Notes under the pieces: generated by a model
Told to the model about the DNA's origin: nothing
What the model saw: the letters and a program-made list of their open reading frames with translations, nothing else
Database searches by the model: none
Program-made: the position numbers and the translations under genes
Source of the DNA: Linnemannia hyalina
Taxonomy: Eukaryota; Mortierellomycota; Mortierellomycetes; Mortierellales; Mortierellaceae
Direction of reading: 5' to 3'
DNA: 64,000 nt
Assembly: GCA_019671135.1 (NCBI GenBank)
Contig: JAHRHY010000017.1
Coordinates: forward strand, 1,054,001-1,118,000
Shown here: positions 48,006-59,520 of the stretch, one piece after another
Numbering within the stretch: the first letter of the stretch is position 1
How the letters are laid out: each line of letters begins with the position of its first letter

Positions 48006-50211
48006 TTAAATACTAATTGCCGTTTGCCGCGTTTCGCTGGTAATAGAGTCCGCCGTCTCTTTTTCTTGAGGTGCCTTGATAGCCAAGCTTGGCTGAGGTC
48101 CTGGTCGGAATGTCCCCTTGTCTTCTACGAGAGGCAAGAACGCGACCTGAGGGCGATGGCAGTATTGCTGACTCCCCATTTTCCGCAAGAGCCATGTTGG
48201 GAGTCGTTTGATGATGGCCCGTGTGATTTTTGAAGACATCGACTAGCATTTTTGCACACACGGAGGAAACAATAGGAAAGAATGGAGGGCCATCAGCATC
48301 GGCGTGAGAACGATATCGAAAACAACAGCGGCAAAAAAAAAGGAGCGAAGATAGCATTCAGATGCGTACCTGTCCGACCATGTTTCGCATCATCTTGCTG
48401 TTCTCAAAAGCTGCATTGACCCATCCAACTCGCTCGTTCTGGTACTCTTTAAAGACAGTCTCGATCTCATCGGCAGTAGGATGGAATGGGAGGCCGTTGA
48501 TGCGGTTTGCTAATGCAATGGCATCGTGCATAGCATTCGATGCGCCAGCACCGCCGGAAGGACTCATCTAGAAAGGAAGTAGAAAAAAATACAAAAGAAG
48601 GAATTGGTAAGTACGTGGGTTACCTATGTGAGTGTGCGTCCTTGTCTCCTTTCTGATTAACAATATATTCCTGTACCTTGTGGCACGCTACACAATGGTA
48701 AAAAGAATAGAAATAGGAATAATAAAGCTGATTGTCAGTGACATTGCAGGAACGCAACCCTTGTTCAATGTAGTGTTCAATGTAGTGTTCAATGTAGTGT
48801 TCAATGTAGCGCCATTGCTTCCCTAAAAGTCATGTCATCATACCATCGCCGATGAGTACTGTCCGGCAGCTATACCAAGTCTTGAAGACTTTCTCTTCCA
48901 ACATGACCTTGGAGATAAGATCCTTGTCAGACCATTCGAACAAGTCTCCCAGAGTGAGCTTCTTGTCACCTCCACTGACTACAGGGAAATCCTTGACCTC
49001 CTTACACATTGCCATCGCAGCCTCAGGTCCCCACTCCGAATTACGGAATGTATCGTTGTCCTTGCTTGTATTTTCGTCGAGGTACAACACAGCATCCCAA
49101 CACACGGTGTTTTGGGCGGTGGTGAATGTATCCCACTAAGAAAATGATGAAGGTATGAGCAAGTTAGCATGTTGGAGCTCCAAAAGCACCAAGAAAGTCA
49201 TTCGTATGCCGACATTCGCGCATTTTCATATACTTACAGAATACATCTTGTCTGCGCCCATAACCCGAGAGAATACAGACTCCTCTCTCCCAAGATCTGG
49301 GAACTGTTCGGGGGTGAGAGGACGAGTCTGGCCGACAATGCAGACAGTGCTGAAGGGGAGGGGAAGAACGTCGGTCGCTGACAACTTGCTTTCCTTCTTC
49401 AGCTTTGCATAGAGGTTCTGACGAACAGCACTGTAGGCGCCGTCAGCTCCGACAAGAATGTCTCCCTCAGCCTCGGTTCCATCGCTGAATCGAACGAGGA
49501 CCCCGTTGCCGCCTTGTTCCATGGTCAGGACCTTTTTGTTCATGTGGATACGTTCGGTAGGGATCTGGCGCAAAATCAGGTCATACAACTGAGGGCGGGC
49601 GACAATGTATCCCTTGGCGCCAAATCTAACAAGTAGGCCCAAAGGCCTGTTAGTTCTTTCATTCTGTGAAAGATATTTTTTTTTGGACAATGCACCATAT
49701 GCTCAAAAGAGAATAATACACAGTCTGCGTTATGCTTACACCTCTTCATGTCCTGCAAAGCTCAATTCGAAGGCGACTTTTCGATCCTCGGTGCACATGT
49801 CGATTTTAGAGAGGTATTTCCCGATAGAGAGGAACTCGTCGTAGATTCCACATTGCTTGAACAAAGGGGCGGTGGTGCTGTTGAAGAACATTGCCGATCC
49901 TAAGCGATTCAAATAAACAGAGAGAGAGAGAGGGGGGGGGGGGGAGTTAGTCTCTATGTACTGATAAACCCTTCTGCAAAAGGAAAATCAATTAAAGTCA
50001 TCAGTGACGATTGATCAGCGGTTAGGGATACCATACCAAGGGGCTTGACCACAGCGGCACGTTCATAGATCTCGAAAGGGATATTGGCCTTGTGCAGAAG
50101 CATGCCCAAGGTCAGACCTCCGAGACCAGCTCCAACAATGAGAACCTTGGGTCGCTTTGCATACATAATAGAGCGGTCGTGCTTGAAGGTGACGGCGGGG
50201 TTGATCTCCAT
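48006..50211 (-). CDS. FAD-dependent monooxygenase, copy B (7 exons)
   Basis: This copy has the same exon plan as copy A: 50037-50211, 49740-49899, 49238-49625, 48844-49135, 48677-48687, 48370-48567 and 48006-48242, giving 486 residues. FAD motifs GAGLGG, ILVGADGAYSAVR and GDACHKMSPSGGAG are all intact and no stop interrupts the exons. It lies in the left arm of the inverted repeat, divergent from copy C. The exon 2 end (YLSKIDMCTEDRKVAFELSFAGHEEV) resembles copy D more than copy C, although C is its repeat partner. Intron 1 lacks a segment of about 27 nt present in A and D. Intron 6 is of the B/C type. Intron 4 has four 12-bp tandem units. The substrate is unknown. Confidence 0.9.
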
Positions 50212-51096
50212 GGTTATGTTCTGTGTAGTGATGTGTGAATGTCGTGATGTCGGAATGAGAGACAAGTAGTGAAGGTCGGGAAGAAAGGAATAGGGGAGAT
50301 GAGGAAGAAGAAGAAAAGTAGATGAGCAAGCGAGGGATGCAAGAGAAAAGAGATGAGGGCGTAGAGTGGCAATAACATGGCTCACCATTTGTTTACTGTT
50401 GTGCAACCATGATACTCTGTGCCTTGCAGGAACAATAGGTGAATACACATGGCCATGAAGAGAGTGATGGTAAGAGGGCGAGATAGACAGGGACAAGCAT
50501 ATGAATCAGCGGGCAGAGAGTGAGAGAACAAGGCCATAAGGATGGTGGAGGATCGGCCATTGGGGGTACACTGTTATGCATGTATCCATGGTTCACCAAA
50601 GATACAAGGCCATGCAAACATATAACGATTGACCTCGAGCCAAGGCCCTGTTCCGAATGACAAGGAATTTACATTCAATTGGAAGGGAAACATGCACTGG
50701 ACACAGACATGCCATGGCGATGGGAGGATAGCAAGGAGGCCGAGCATGATGCTGTACGAGAGGTACGATAATCGATCAAGGAGATTAAAAAACTGAGGGC
50801 ATGATCGAGATTGTAGGGGTGGAATGGAGAGGGTTGACAAATAAAAAAACGACACGGGCGGAAGCCATCACAAATGGTGTAACCGTATCCTTGACTCCAG
50901 TCACCTCGGTGGCCTCTGTACTTGGATGTCTTGTCCGTGCTCTCGCGCGTTTTTTTTCTCCTGGTGCTGGAGGCACAGACCTCACAAATCACGTGAAATT
51001 TTCAACCTCAAAATAAAGAAATGCCAAATTCCATGTGGAAACCGTGGCGCCAAAACAGCCGGGAACTTTCTGGGACCTAACCAATCATAATCGATT

Positions 51097-51177
51097 GTCA
51101 CTTTGTCCGAGTGGTTAAGGAGTATGGCTGCTAACTGTATGGGATTTCCCGCGCAGGTTCGAACCCTGCAGGTGACG
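51097..51177 (+). tRNA. tRNA-Ser (GCT), left arm copy
   Basis: An 81-nt class II tRNA folds here. The acceptor stem GTCACTT pairs with AGGTGAC (one T-G wobble), and the discriminator is G. The D arm includes the A box TGTCCGAGTGGTTAAGG. The anticodon loop CTGCTAA gives anticodon GCT, which reads AGC and AGT. A short variable arm (GGGATTTCCC) marks it as tRNA-Ser. The T arm GCAGG-TTCGAAC-CCTGC is the B box. A TTTCTTTTTT run follows directly as terminator. The anticodon stem has two G-T wobbles. It points toward the centre of the inverted repeat. Confidence 0.93.
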
Positions 51178-51357
51178 ATTTCTTTTTTGTCCGATCCACG
51201 TCTTGCAAAAACGTTTCTGTTTTTGGTCCCATGTCCAGTGAAGAGAGAGATGGACCTTGCTGCCGGTATTTGCACTCCGTCAGTCGTTCGTTGACCAGTA
51301 GACATGTCTCTCTCTGTCTCCTTGCCCACTTGCTAAGTCTTGATTGTGATCCGGTTC

Positions 51358-52488
51358 CAATTTGATACGTTGTGAAGTGTTGACTGTGCCTTCCGTGATC
51401 ACTGCTGTGTCAAAGAAATAAGCATTTTGTACCTCAACCATGGCCTACCCCTTCGGCAACACTCCCTCGGCCTACGTCCAAACTACACGTTCATTTTTCT
51501 ACTTCAGCAGGGTTGTTTTTTTTTTTTTTTCATTCCCTTATTATCCTTCATAAACCTTGACGCGCATGGTCTGATCCAGCATCTTTTTTTGATACAAGGT
51601 AGCCAAAAAAATGACAAGTACTTTATGGCTGTAATAGACCAAGGACATGTTTCTCATCGGCGACTAATACTATGGCACCAAGTCTCTTTCTTCCAATTTT
51701 CCTCTTCTCTCTTTCTCTCTCCTCTTTCTTTGTTCGCTGCCAGACGATCTTGAAAGAGGGAGTTGCTCAAAACTAGGAAGTGTCGCAGCGAAGAGAGTAA
51801 TCGGCTTGTCATCGTCATCGTCACTGCCATGCTTGCTGGCGCACAACATCATCCCGTAGAAATCTAAAACAAAGAGGATGGCAACTGTGCAGTGTTTCTA
51901 ACCAATTTTTTTTTGACCGAATTAACCGGTTAACCGACTAAATGGTTAACCAAAAATATTGCCAGTCAATTGACCGTTTTTTTGACCGTCTTTTAACCGA
52001 TTAATCAATTGACCGATTAATCAATTGACCGATTAACCGATTGACCGATTAACCGATTGACCGATTAACCGATTAGCTGATTAACCGATTAACTGATTAA
52101 CCGATTGATCCATTGGCCGATTAACCATTTGACAGATTAGCCAGTTAACCTAAATCGGTTAACTGTCAATTGACCAAAAATTGACTTAACCTTGTGACCG
52201 ATTAACCGACTCGATCAACCGGTCAATTGAATTTTTGACCAAAAAAAAATCGGTTAAAAACCTTGCAACTGTGCCCATAGCTCAGGCCAAAATGAAAATG
52301 ACAATGAAAATAAAAATTAACGGGTGAGGTCAATTGAAGAAAAACAGCATGGCAACCACATCAACACCATCATAGATATTAACAACACATAGGTACTCTA
52401 AGATGACATGCCCATCTTAGGGCTTTGGCCGCTGAAGATAGTATGCCAGAGCTCGCTAACATTGAAGGAAGGAAAATAAAAAGGGATA
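51358..52488. other. Spacer between the arms of the inverted repeat
   Basis: This unique 1131-bp segment separates the two arms. Its left half (51358-51900) has no recognised gene. Its middle holds an 8-bp tandem repeat block, listed separately. The right part (52263-52488) is AT-rich with no gene. Confidence 0.7.
51907..52262. repeat. ACCGATTR tandem repeat with inverted flanks
   Basis: The core (about 51995-52140) is a run of 8-bp units of the form ACCGATTA/ACCGATTG, alternating in the clearest part and degenerating outward (AACTGATT, CCATTGG, CAGATTAG). Toward the right end the reverse complement motif AATCGGTTAA appears twice, and T-run/A-run ends (51905-51913 and 52240-52249) flank the block. 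The whole could fold back on itself. It is the only such block in the window and covers the symmetry axis of the inverted repeat (51923). Confidence 0.85.
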
Positions 52489-52668
52489 GAACCGGATCGC
52501 AATCAAGACTTAGCAAGTGGGCAAGGAGACAGAGAGAGACATGTCTACTGGTCAACGAACGACTGACGGAGTGCAAATACCGGCAGCAAGGTCCATCTCT
52601 CTCTTCACTGGACATGGGACCAAAAACAGAAACGTTTTTGCAAGACGTGGATCGGACAAAAAAGAAAT

Positions 52669-52749
52669 CGTCACCTGCAGGGTTCGAACCTGCGCGGGAA
52701 ATCCCATACAGTTAGCAGCCATACTCCTTAACCACTCGGACAAAGTGAC
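52669..52749 (-). tRNA. tRNA-Ser (GCT), right arm copy
   Basis: This is the exact reverse-complement counterpart of the tRNA-Ser gene at 51097-51177, with the same stems, GCT anticodon, variable arm and terminator T run. The two genes point at each other across the spacer. Both look functional by fold and by intact A and B boxes. Confidence 0.93.
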
Positions 52750-53634
52750 AATCGATTATGATTGGTTAGGTCCCAGAAAGTTCCCGGCTGTTTTGGCGCC
52801 ACGGTTTCCACATGGAATTTGGCATTTCTTTATTTTGAGGTTGAAAATTTCACGTGATTTGTGAGGTCTGTGCCTCCAGCACCAGGAGAAAAAAAACGCG
52901 CGAGAGCACGGACAAGACATCCAAGTACAGAGGCCACCGAGGTGACTGGAGTCAAGGATACGGTTACACCATTTGTGATGGCTTCCGCCCGTGTCGTTTT
53001 TTTATTTGTCAACCCTCTCCATTCCACCCCTACAATCTCGATCATGCCCTCAGTTTTTTAATCTCCTTGATCGATTATCGTACCTCTCGTACAGCATCAT
53101 GCTCGGCCTCCTTGCTATCCTCCCATCGCCATGGCATGTCTGTGTCCAGTGCATGTTTCCCTTCCAATTGAATGTAAATTCCTTGTCATTCGGAACAGGG
53201 CCTTGGCTCGAGGTCAATCGTTATATGTTTGCATGGCCTTGTATCTTTGGTGAACCATGGATACATGCATAACAGTGTACCCCCAATGGCCGATCCTCCA
53301 CCATCCTTATGGCCTTGTTCTCTCACTCTCTGCCCGCTGATTCATATGCTTGTCCCTGTCTATCTCGCCCTCTTACCATCACTCTCTTCATGGCCATGTG
53401 TATTCACCTATTGTTCCTGCAAGGCACAGAGTATCATGGTTGCACAACAGTAAACAAATGGTGAGCCATGTTATTGCCACTCTACGCCCTCATCTCTTTT
53501 CTCTTGCATCCCTCGCTTGCTCATCTACTTTTCTTCTTCTTCCTCATCTCCCCTATTCCTTTCTTCCCGACCTTCACTACTTGTCTCTCATTCCGACATC
53601 ACGACATTCACACATCACTACACAGAACATAACC

Positions 53635-55839
53635 ATGGAGATCAACCCCGCCGTCACCTTCAAGCACGACCGCTCTATTATGTATGCAAAGCGACCCAAG
53701 GTTCTCATTGTTGGAGCTGGTCTCGGAGGTCTGACCTTGGGCATGCTTCTGCACAAGGCCAATATCCCTTTCGAGATCTATGAACGTGCCGCTGTGGTCA
53801 AGCCCCTTGGTATGGTATCCCTAACCGCTGATCAATCGTCACTGATGACTTTAATTGATTTTCCTTTTGCAGAAGGGTTTATCAGTACATAGAGACTAAC
53901 TCCCCCCCCCCCCCCTCTCTCTCTCTCTGTTTATTTGAATCGCTTAGGATCGGCAATGTTCTTCAACAGCACCACCGCCCCTTTGTTCAAGCAATGTGGA
54001 ATCTACGACGAGTTCCTCTCTATCGGGAAATACCTCTCTGGAGCCAACATGTGCACCGAGGATCGAAAAATCGCCTTCAGATTGAGTTTTGCAGGTCATG
54101 AAGAGGTGTAAGCATAACGCAGACTGTGTATTATTCTCTTTTGAGCATATGGTGCATTGTCCAAAAAAATATCTTTCACAGAGTGAAAGAACTAACAGGT
54201 CTTTGGGCCTACTTGTTAGATTTGGCGCCAAGGGATACATTGTCGCCCGCCCTCAGTTGTATGACCTGATTTTGCGCCAGATCCCTACCGAACGTATCCA
54301 CATGAACAAAAAGGTCCTGACCATGGAACAAGGCGGCAACGGGGTCCTCGTTCGATTCAGCGATGGAACCGAGGCTGAGGGAGACATTCTTGTCGGAGCT
54401 GACGGCGCCTACAGTGCTGTTCGTCAGAACCTCTATGACAAGCTGAAGAAGGAAAGCAAGTTGTCAGCGACCGACGCTTTGCCCCTTCCCTTCAGCACTG
54501 TCTGCATTCTCGGCCAGACTCGTCCTCTCACCCCCGAACAGTTCCCAGATCTTGGAAGAGAGGAGTCTGTATCCTCCCGGGTCATAGGCGCAGACAAGAT
54601 GTATTCTGTAAGTATATGAAAATGCGCGAATGTCGGCATACGAATGACTTTCTTGGTGCTTTTGGAGCTCCAACATGCTAACTTGCCCATACCTTCATCC
54701 TTTAATTAGTGGGATACATTCACCACCGCCCAAAACACCGTGTGTTGGGATGCTGTGTTGTACCTCGACGAAAATACAAGCAAGGACAACGATACATTCC
54801 GTAATTCGGAGTGGGGACCTGAGGCTGCGATGGCAATGTGTAAGGAGGTCAAGGATTTCCCTGTAGTCAGTGGAGGTGACAAGAAGCTCACTCTGGGAGA
54901 CTTGTTCGAATGGTCTGACAAGGATCTTATCTCCAAGGTCATGTTGGAAGAGAAAGTCTTCAAGACTTGGTATAGCTGCCGGACAGTACTCATCGGCGAT
55001 GGTATGATGACATGACTTTTAGGGAAGCAATGGCGCTACATTGAACACTACATTGAACACTACATTGAACACTACATTGAACAAGGGTTGCGTTCCTGCA
55101 ATGTCACTGACAATCAGCTTTATTATTCCTATTTCTATTCTTTTTACCATTGTGTAGCGTGCCACAAGGTACAGGAATATATTGTTAATCAGAAAGGAGA
55201 CAAGGACGCACACTCACATAGGTAACCCACGTACTTACCAATTCCTTCTTTTGTATTTTTTTCTACTTCCTTTCTAGATGAGTCCTTCCGGCGGTGCTGG
55301 CGCATCGAATGCTATGCACGATGCCATTGCATTAGCAAACCGCATCAACGGCCTCCCATTCCATCCTACTGCCGATGAGATCGAGACTGTCTTTAAAGAG
55401 TACCAGAACGAGCGAGTTGGATGGGTCAATGCAGCTTTTGAGAACAGCAAGATGATGCGAAACATGGTCGGACAGGTACGCATCTGAATGCTATCTTCGC
55501 TCCTTTTTTTTTGCCGCTGTTGTTTTCGATATCGTTCTCACGCCGATGCTGATGGCCCTCCATTCTTTCCTATTGTTTCCTCCGTGTGTGCAAAAATGCT
55601 AGTCGATGTCTTCAAAAATCACACGGGCCATCATCAAACGCCTCCCAACGTGGGTCATGCGGAAAATGGAGACACAGCAATACTGCCACCGCCCTCAGGT
55701 CGCGTTCTTGCCTCTCGTAGAAGACAAGGGGACATTCCGACCAGGACCTCAGCCAAGCTTGGCTTCCAAGGCACCTCAAGAAAAGGAAACGGCGGACTCG
55801 ATTGCCAGCGAAACGCGGCAAACGACAACTAGTGTTTAA
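53635..55839 (+). CDS. FAD-dependent monooxygenase, copy C (7 exons)
   Basis: The exons are 53635-53809, 53948-54107, 54220-54607, 54710-55001, 55158-55168, 55278-55475 and 55603-55839, giving 486 residues. The three flavin motifs are intact. Small differences from copy B include SGANMCTEDRKIAF in exon 2, ILGQTRP instead of IVGQTRP in exon 3 and TWVMRKMETQQ in exon 7. Intron 1 has a C run that replaces part of the CT run seen in A and D. Intron 4 has four 12-bp units. A leader intron (53461-53625) is likely. It lies in the right arm of the inverted repeat, head to head with copy B, 3.4 kb apart from start to start. Confidence 0.9.
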
Positions 55840-55905
55840 AGTGCATTGGTTGTTTCATCGCGCTAACCCAAATGAAATGGCGCTTGATACCTATTCTCTC
55901 TTGTT

Positions 55906-58900
55906 GATGGATGAGAAAATTCGGGCGTGCAGGTGGAAGTGAATGAGAAGAGAGCAAGCAGTGCAGGCGAAAAAACAGACAGTGCAGGAGAAAGAGGAGG
56001 GAGATATCGCGACAATAAAGTTGTTTAGCATATGATATGGATCGTTTGTACCTTTTCTCTTATCGTCTCTTTGTTTTTCAAAAAGGTTGTTTCGCCCAGT
56101 TATGATTCACCTTCACTTGCGCTTCCCTTTCCTATCATTTTTCCTCTTGGATTACGCGCAGAAACAACGATCAAACATGTAGGTTCGATCCTATTCCTCT
56201 CTTCCACTCTCTACACATTGTCCATGAGTACCACACCCTATCGATTTCAGTATTCGACATTTTTTTCAGTCCTTCGTCTTTCACTCAGTTTGTTTTGCAT
56301 TTCTCCTCTCACACAGTTTGCCAATGTTACTCACTCAGTATTTTTAAACAAACATAAAATGATAACAAAACTACTGAAGCAATTGACTGTCCATGTCTTC
56401 ATGGCCGAGTCAAGAGAATGCTACATGCAACTCACTCTCATCAGACTCACACTCGTCGCCCGAGTCACACTCATCATCAGACTCTCACTCGTAAGACGAT
56501 CCAAGAAGGTCAAGGACACTCTTTGAGTATGGTCTGTCCTCATCGTACCCTATGCAGTCGTCGTCGTCCTCGTCCTCGGCACCACTGCTGCCGTCGTTCT
56601 TGTCGATAAACCCTGTTCTTTTCGTTGCAGCGGGGACTCGAAGCCTCTCAATCCAAGGAGCTGCCATTGCTGTCGTTGTCGCTGTCGCCGCCGTAATTGC
56701 CTTCCAACACTCTCTCTGTTACCTGCAAGACCTCGCCGCATCTGCTTGTGCAGCCAACGAGTCCTCGGATATACTCATGATATACGACTCCACCTGGCGA
56801 TAAAGTCGCGCATAATGGAAGTGAGAGGCTAAGCTGTTGAGACAAGCCTTGGTTCTTGAAATGGTCCGCAAAGAACGCGTCGATCTTGGAGATAGGAACC
56901 GACTGTGGCTGACAGAGGGAGGAGAGGGAAGGGATCCCCTAGGTAATAGAGCCCGCCAGTTGCAAGGAGGATGACCCATGAGCCTACTGACTACGAACAA
57001 ACTGGGTTCCGTATCACTGGAGGATATTTCTACGAACAGGATGGGAGGGATAGTGTGAAATATGTACTTGGCGAGGAATACAGATGCATCTGTCAACGGG
57101 TGAACCATGTAACGAAGGTATGGATATGGGGTCAGATCAATTGATACAAGGCGTGGTGTTGTAAACCGAGAACTTCTAATGTAGAGCAGGTAAAAAATCC
57201 TCCCAAAATAAAAGGTACCACGTTGGTTTACCTCGCGGTTATTTAGAAATGCGCTGGAAGCGTTAACTTGATACAAGAGGTCGTGGATTGCTTGTTGGAC
57301 TTTTCCTCGATGAATTGCTGGGATTTATTTTTGATATGGTTTCTAGTGCTGGTGCCATGCATGCATGTAGTTTAGGTGTTTCTCCCCTCTCGGATGACAA
57401 AGAAGCAAAAGAGCAGATACCTTTACTCTCTCTCCACGTACCCATCCTTTGAGAATGAAATCCTCCCTCTCCTTGCTTCCTCTCGCATACTCCCTTAACC
57501 CAGCAACATCATTCTCATATACAGTCCACCAGATCCAACAACAACCATTTTCCATCCCCATTTCTGTCCTTCTCTTCCGAGGACGACAGTTATCCTTTTC
57601 TCTTTTGAGCACCCAGCAAAGCCATTCGGTTGACGAAACGATCCGCACACTCTCAACCTTCTTCGTGAGCAACGCAATGGCGCCAAAACCAACTTTTAAG
57701 AGGCCCACCTCCAAGCCCACCAACATCCTAGCGAAAGGCGAATAACCGTTCCAACAACGACAAAATGACCCTCAAAACAGTATCGATCATGACGGATTCA
57801 TGTGTCAAAGACGCGGTAGGTTCATGGCTTCATTTTAGTTCATCCATCGCTGATCTGGATGATGCAAGCGCTGATGTCTGATGTCTATGACATCACAAGA
57901 TGTATGCACATATGTGACAGGACTGTTCTCCAACTACGCCATCCTTGCATGCATCTCATAACCAAGCATCATGAACCACGTCCTGAATCCCTTACAGCAA
58001 CTAGCATTCAAGAAAAGTGAAAAAGAAACATAAAGGGAATGAGAAAAGAAGATGAAGGCAAACCTCCTTCTCCATTTCTCATCTTCCATTCTTCACTCAA
58101 CACCATATATCACACTACAATGACCTCTCATCGCTCTGCCATAAGCATAAAACGACCAGTGCAAACTGCACGTTCATCCCCAACCCCGCAGTGGCCGCAA
58201 CTGCGAGCACAGGATCCATCATTGAACGTTAATTCATTCCAGAGATACTTCTGTCTACCTGACTCTGATTTCCCCCCTTTCTAAATACAGAGTAAGTTGT
58301 TTTTACAATTTAAAAGTGTTAATCGTTTGTAGACTGCATTTTTCAAACTACATGGGTACTTAATGACTGTGTAAACTACTAAACTCCTAGAAGATACCCT
58401 TTGAGTACTTTGTTGCTATAGAAATACCGTAAAAAGGCCTCTCTCGCGTATACCTACTAGTAGTTATTGTTTATAGACCCTTTGCGGATCTGATTATGTA
58501 ATTTGTATACGAAAATATCATGTCTTGGGATTGAAATGGTCAAAAGACTGAGATGGACGCATGGAAATGCTGATGAGACAATAATTTGCATGCATCATTG
58601 TTATTATTTACACTTCCATTTTTTTCGCTATCAAAAGGTCATTCTCGACTTTCAAGTATTAATAAGAATTTGTATGTTTGATCTTAGGAAATCTCTAGTT
58701 TAGTTTTTAAACATATTGATTGAGAATTGACTGAAATAAACCCTCGACTTTATACAAAGAAAATACTCCTGCTGGGGGACCAATCAGTGTTTTTAAAGTA
58801 CCAGGTACCGAAGAAAATGGTGGTTACCTTACGCTGTTACAAGCAGATCCTGAATGCAAAAGAACGGCATTCAGTTATCTCGACATAAAATTGCCCAATA

Positions 58901-59343
58901 CACGCACTTAAGCAGGCCGTGTAATCGAGGCTTATTTCTTTACCCTATGAAATTGATGTAGATAATGCCGATGACTTCTATGCTTTCCACTGCTGCTTCA
59001 ATTGCATCGATCTAGAATATCATTGTGTCTCTGTAGCTACTAATAATCAGACGTGACAGTGTGAAGACAGAGATCAGAGTTTTAAGGTCATGTAAATGTG
59101 GAAGACTACATCCTTCTATTTATTCCTTGACGTGGAGTTGTCGTAAGGCGATGTTTTCTACAACATAGAGTGGGACCCAAGACCCGGGATCTGAGATTCA
59201 TACTACAAATCCAAACATGTTTAGGTAGGGTTTTTATTATCTCCAACTACCCTTTTTTGCGAATAGGTTGCCACTTTTACTATAGTTTTGGGCATCCATG
59301 CGGCCATCATCTCAACAGACACAAAATATAAAATAAAAAAAAA
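55906..59343. other. Region between copy C and the Mutator-like element
   Basis: No known family was recognised. On the minus strand an open stretch of 185 codons (56719-57276) reads fairly protein-like, with FLAKYIFHTIPPILFVEI and SHFHYARLYRQVESYIMSIS. Further down (56490-56590) an acidic piece GAEDEDDDDCIGYDEDRPYS occurs in another frame; these might be exons of a gene or pseudogene. From about 58290 to 59340 the DNA becomes distinctly AT-rich compared with the rest of the window, with few long open frames, which suggests decayed mobile DNA. Confidence 0.4.
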
Positions 59344-59520
59344 TTGGATAGTGAGTTGACCCAGATTTTTTTAATGTTTGTTCCTCTTACTCACAATATT
59401 TCTCTGTGTCCACGACAACCATTGCTGTACCCGATTTTTATTAACCAAACGTACAAAAGTGGTATTTCATTCTTTCTCTCGTTCCCACCATCCACTATAA
59501 ATCAAGTACTCCCCATTATG

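Larger units (their letters stand above)
47941..51357 (-). repeat. Left arm of large inverted repeat (monooxygenase copy B + tRNA-Ser)
   Basis: This arm matches the reverse complement of 52489-55905; paired positions sum to about 103845-103847. The inner part (about 50.0-51.36 kb) is practically identical to the right arm. The gene part differs at scattered sites, and the outer end fades out near 47941. A repeat of this size and identity suggests a recent inverted duplication or continuing gene conversion. Confidence 0.93.
52489..55905 (+). repeat. Right arm of large inverted repeat (tRNA-Ser + monooxygenase copy C)
   Basis: This is the mirror partner of 47941-51357. From the inner edge it carries the tRNA-Ser gene, a 1-kb leader region and the complete monooxygenase copy C, and it fades out just after the CTAACCCAAATGAAATG motif near 55865-55880. 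Part of the leader (from about 53260) is also shared with copy D (from about 61437). Confidence 0.93.

Noticed and set aside
51995..52140. CRISPR-like array
   Set aside because: The units are 8 bp, contiguous and without spacers, and the DNA is eukaryotic; it is a tandem repeat.
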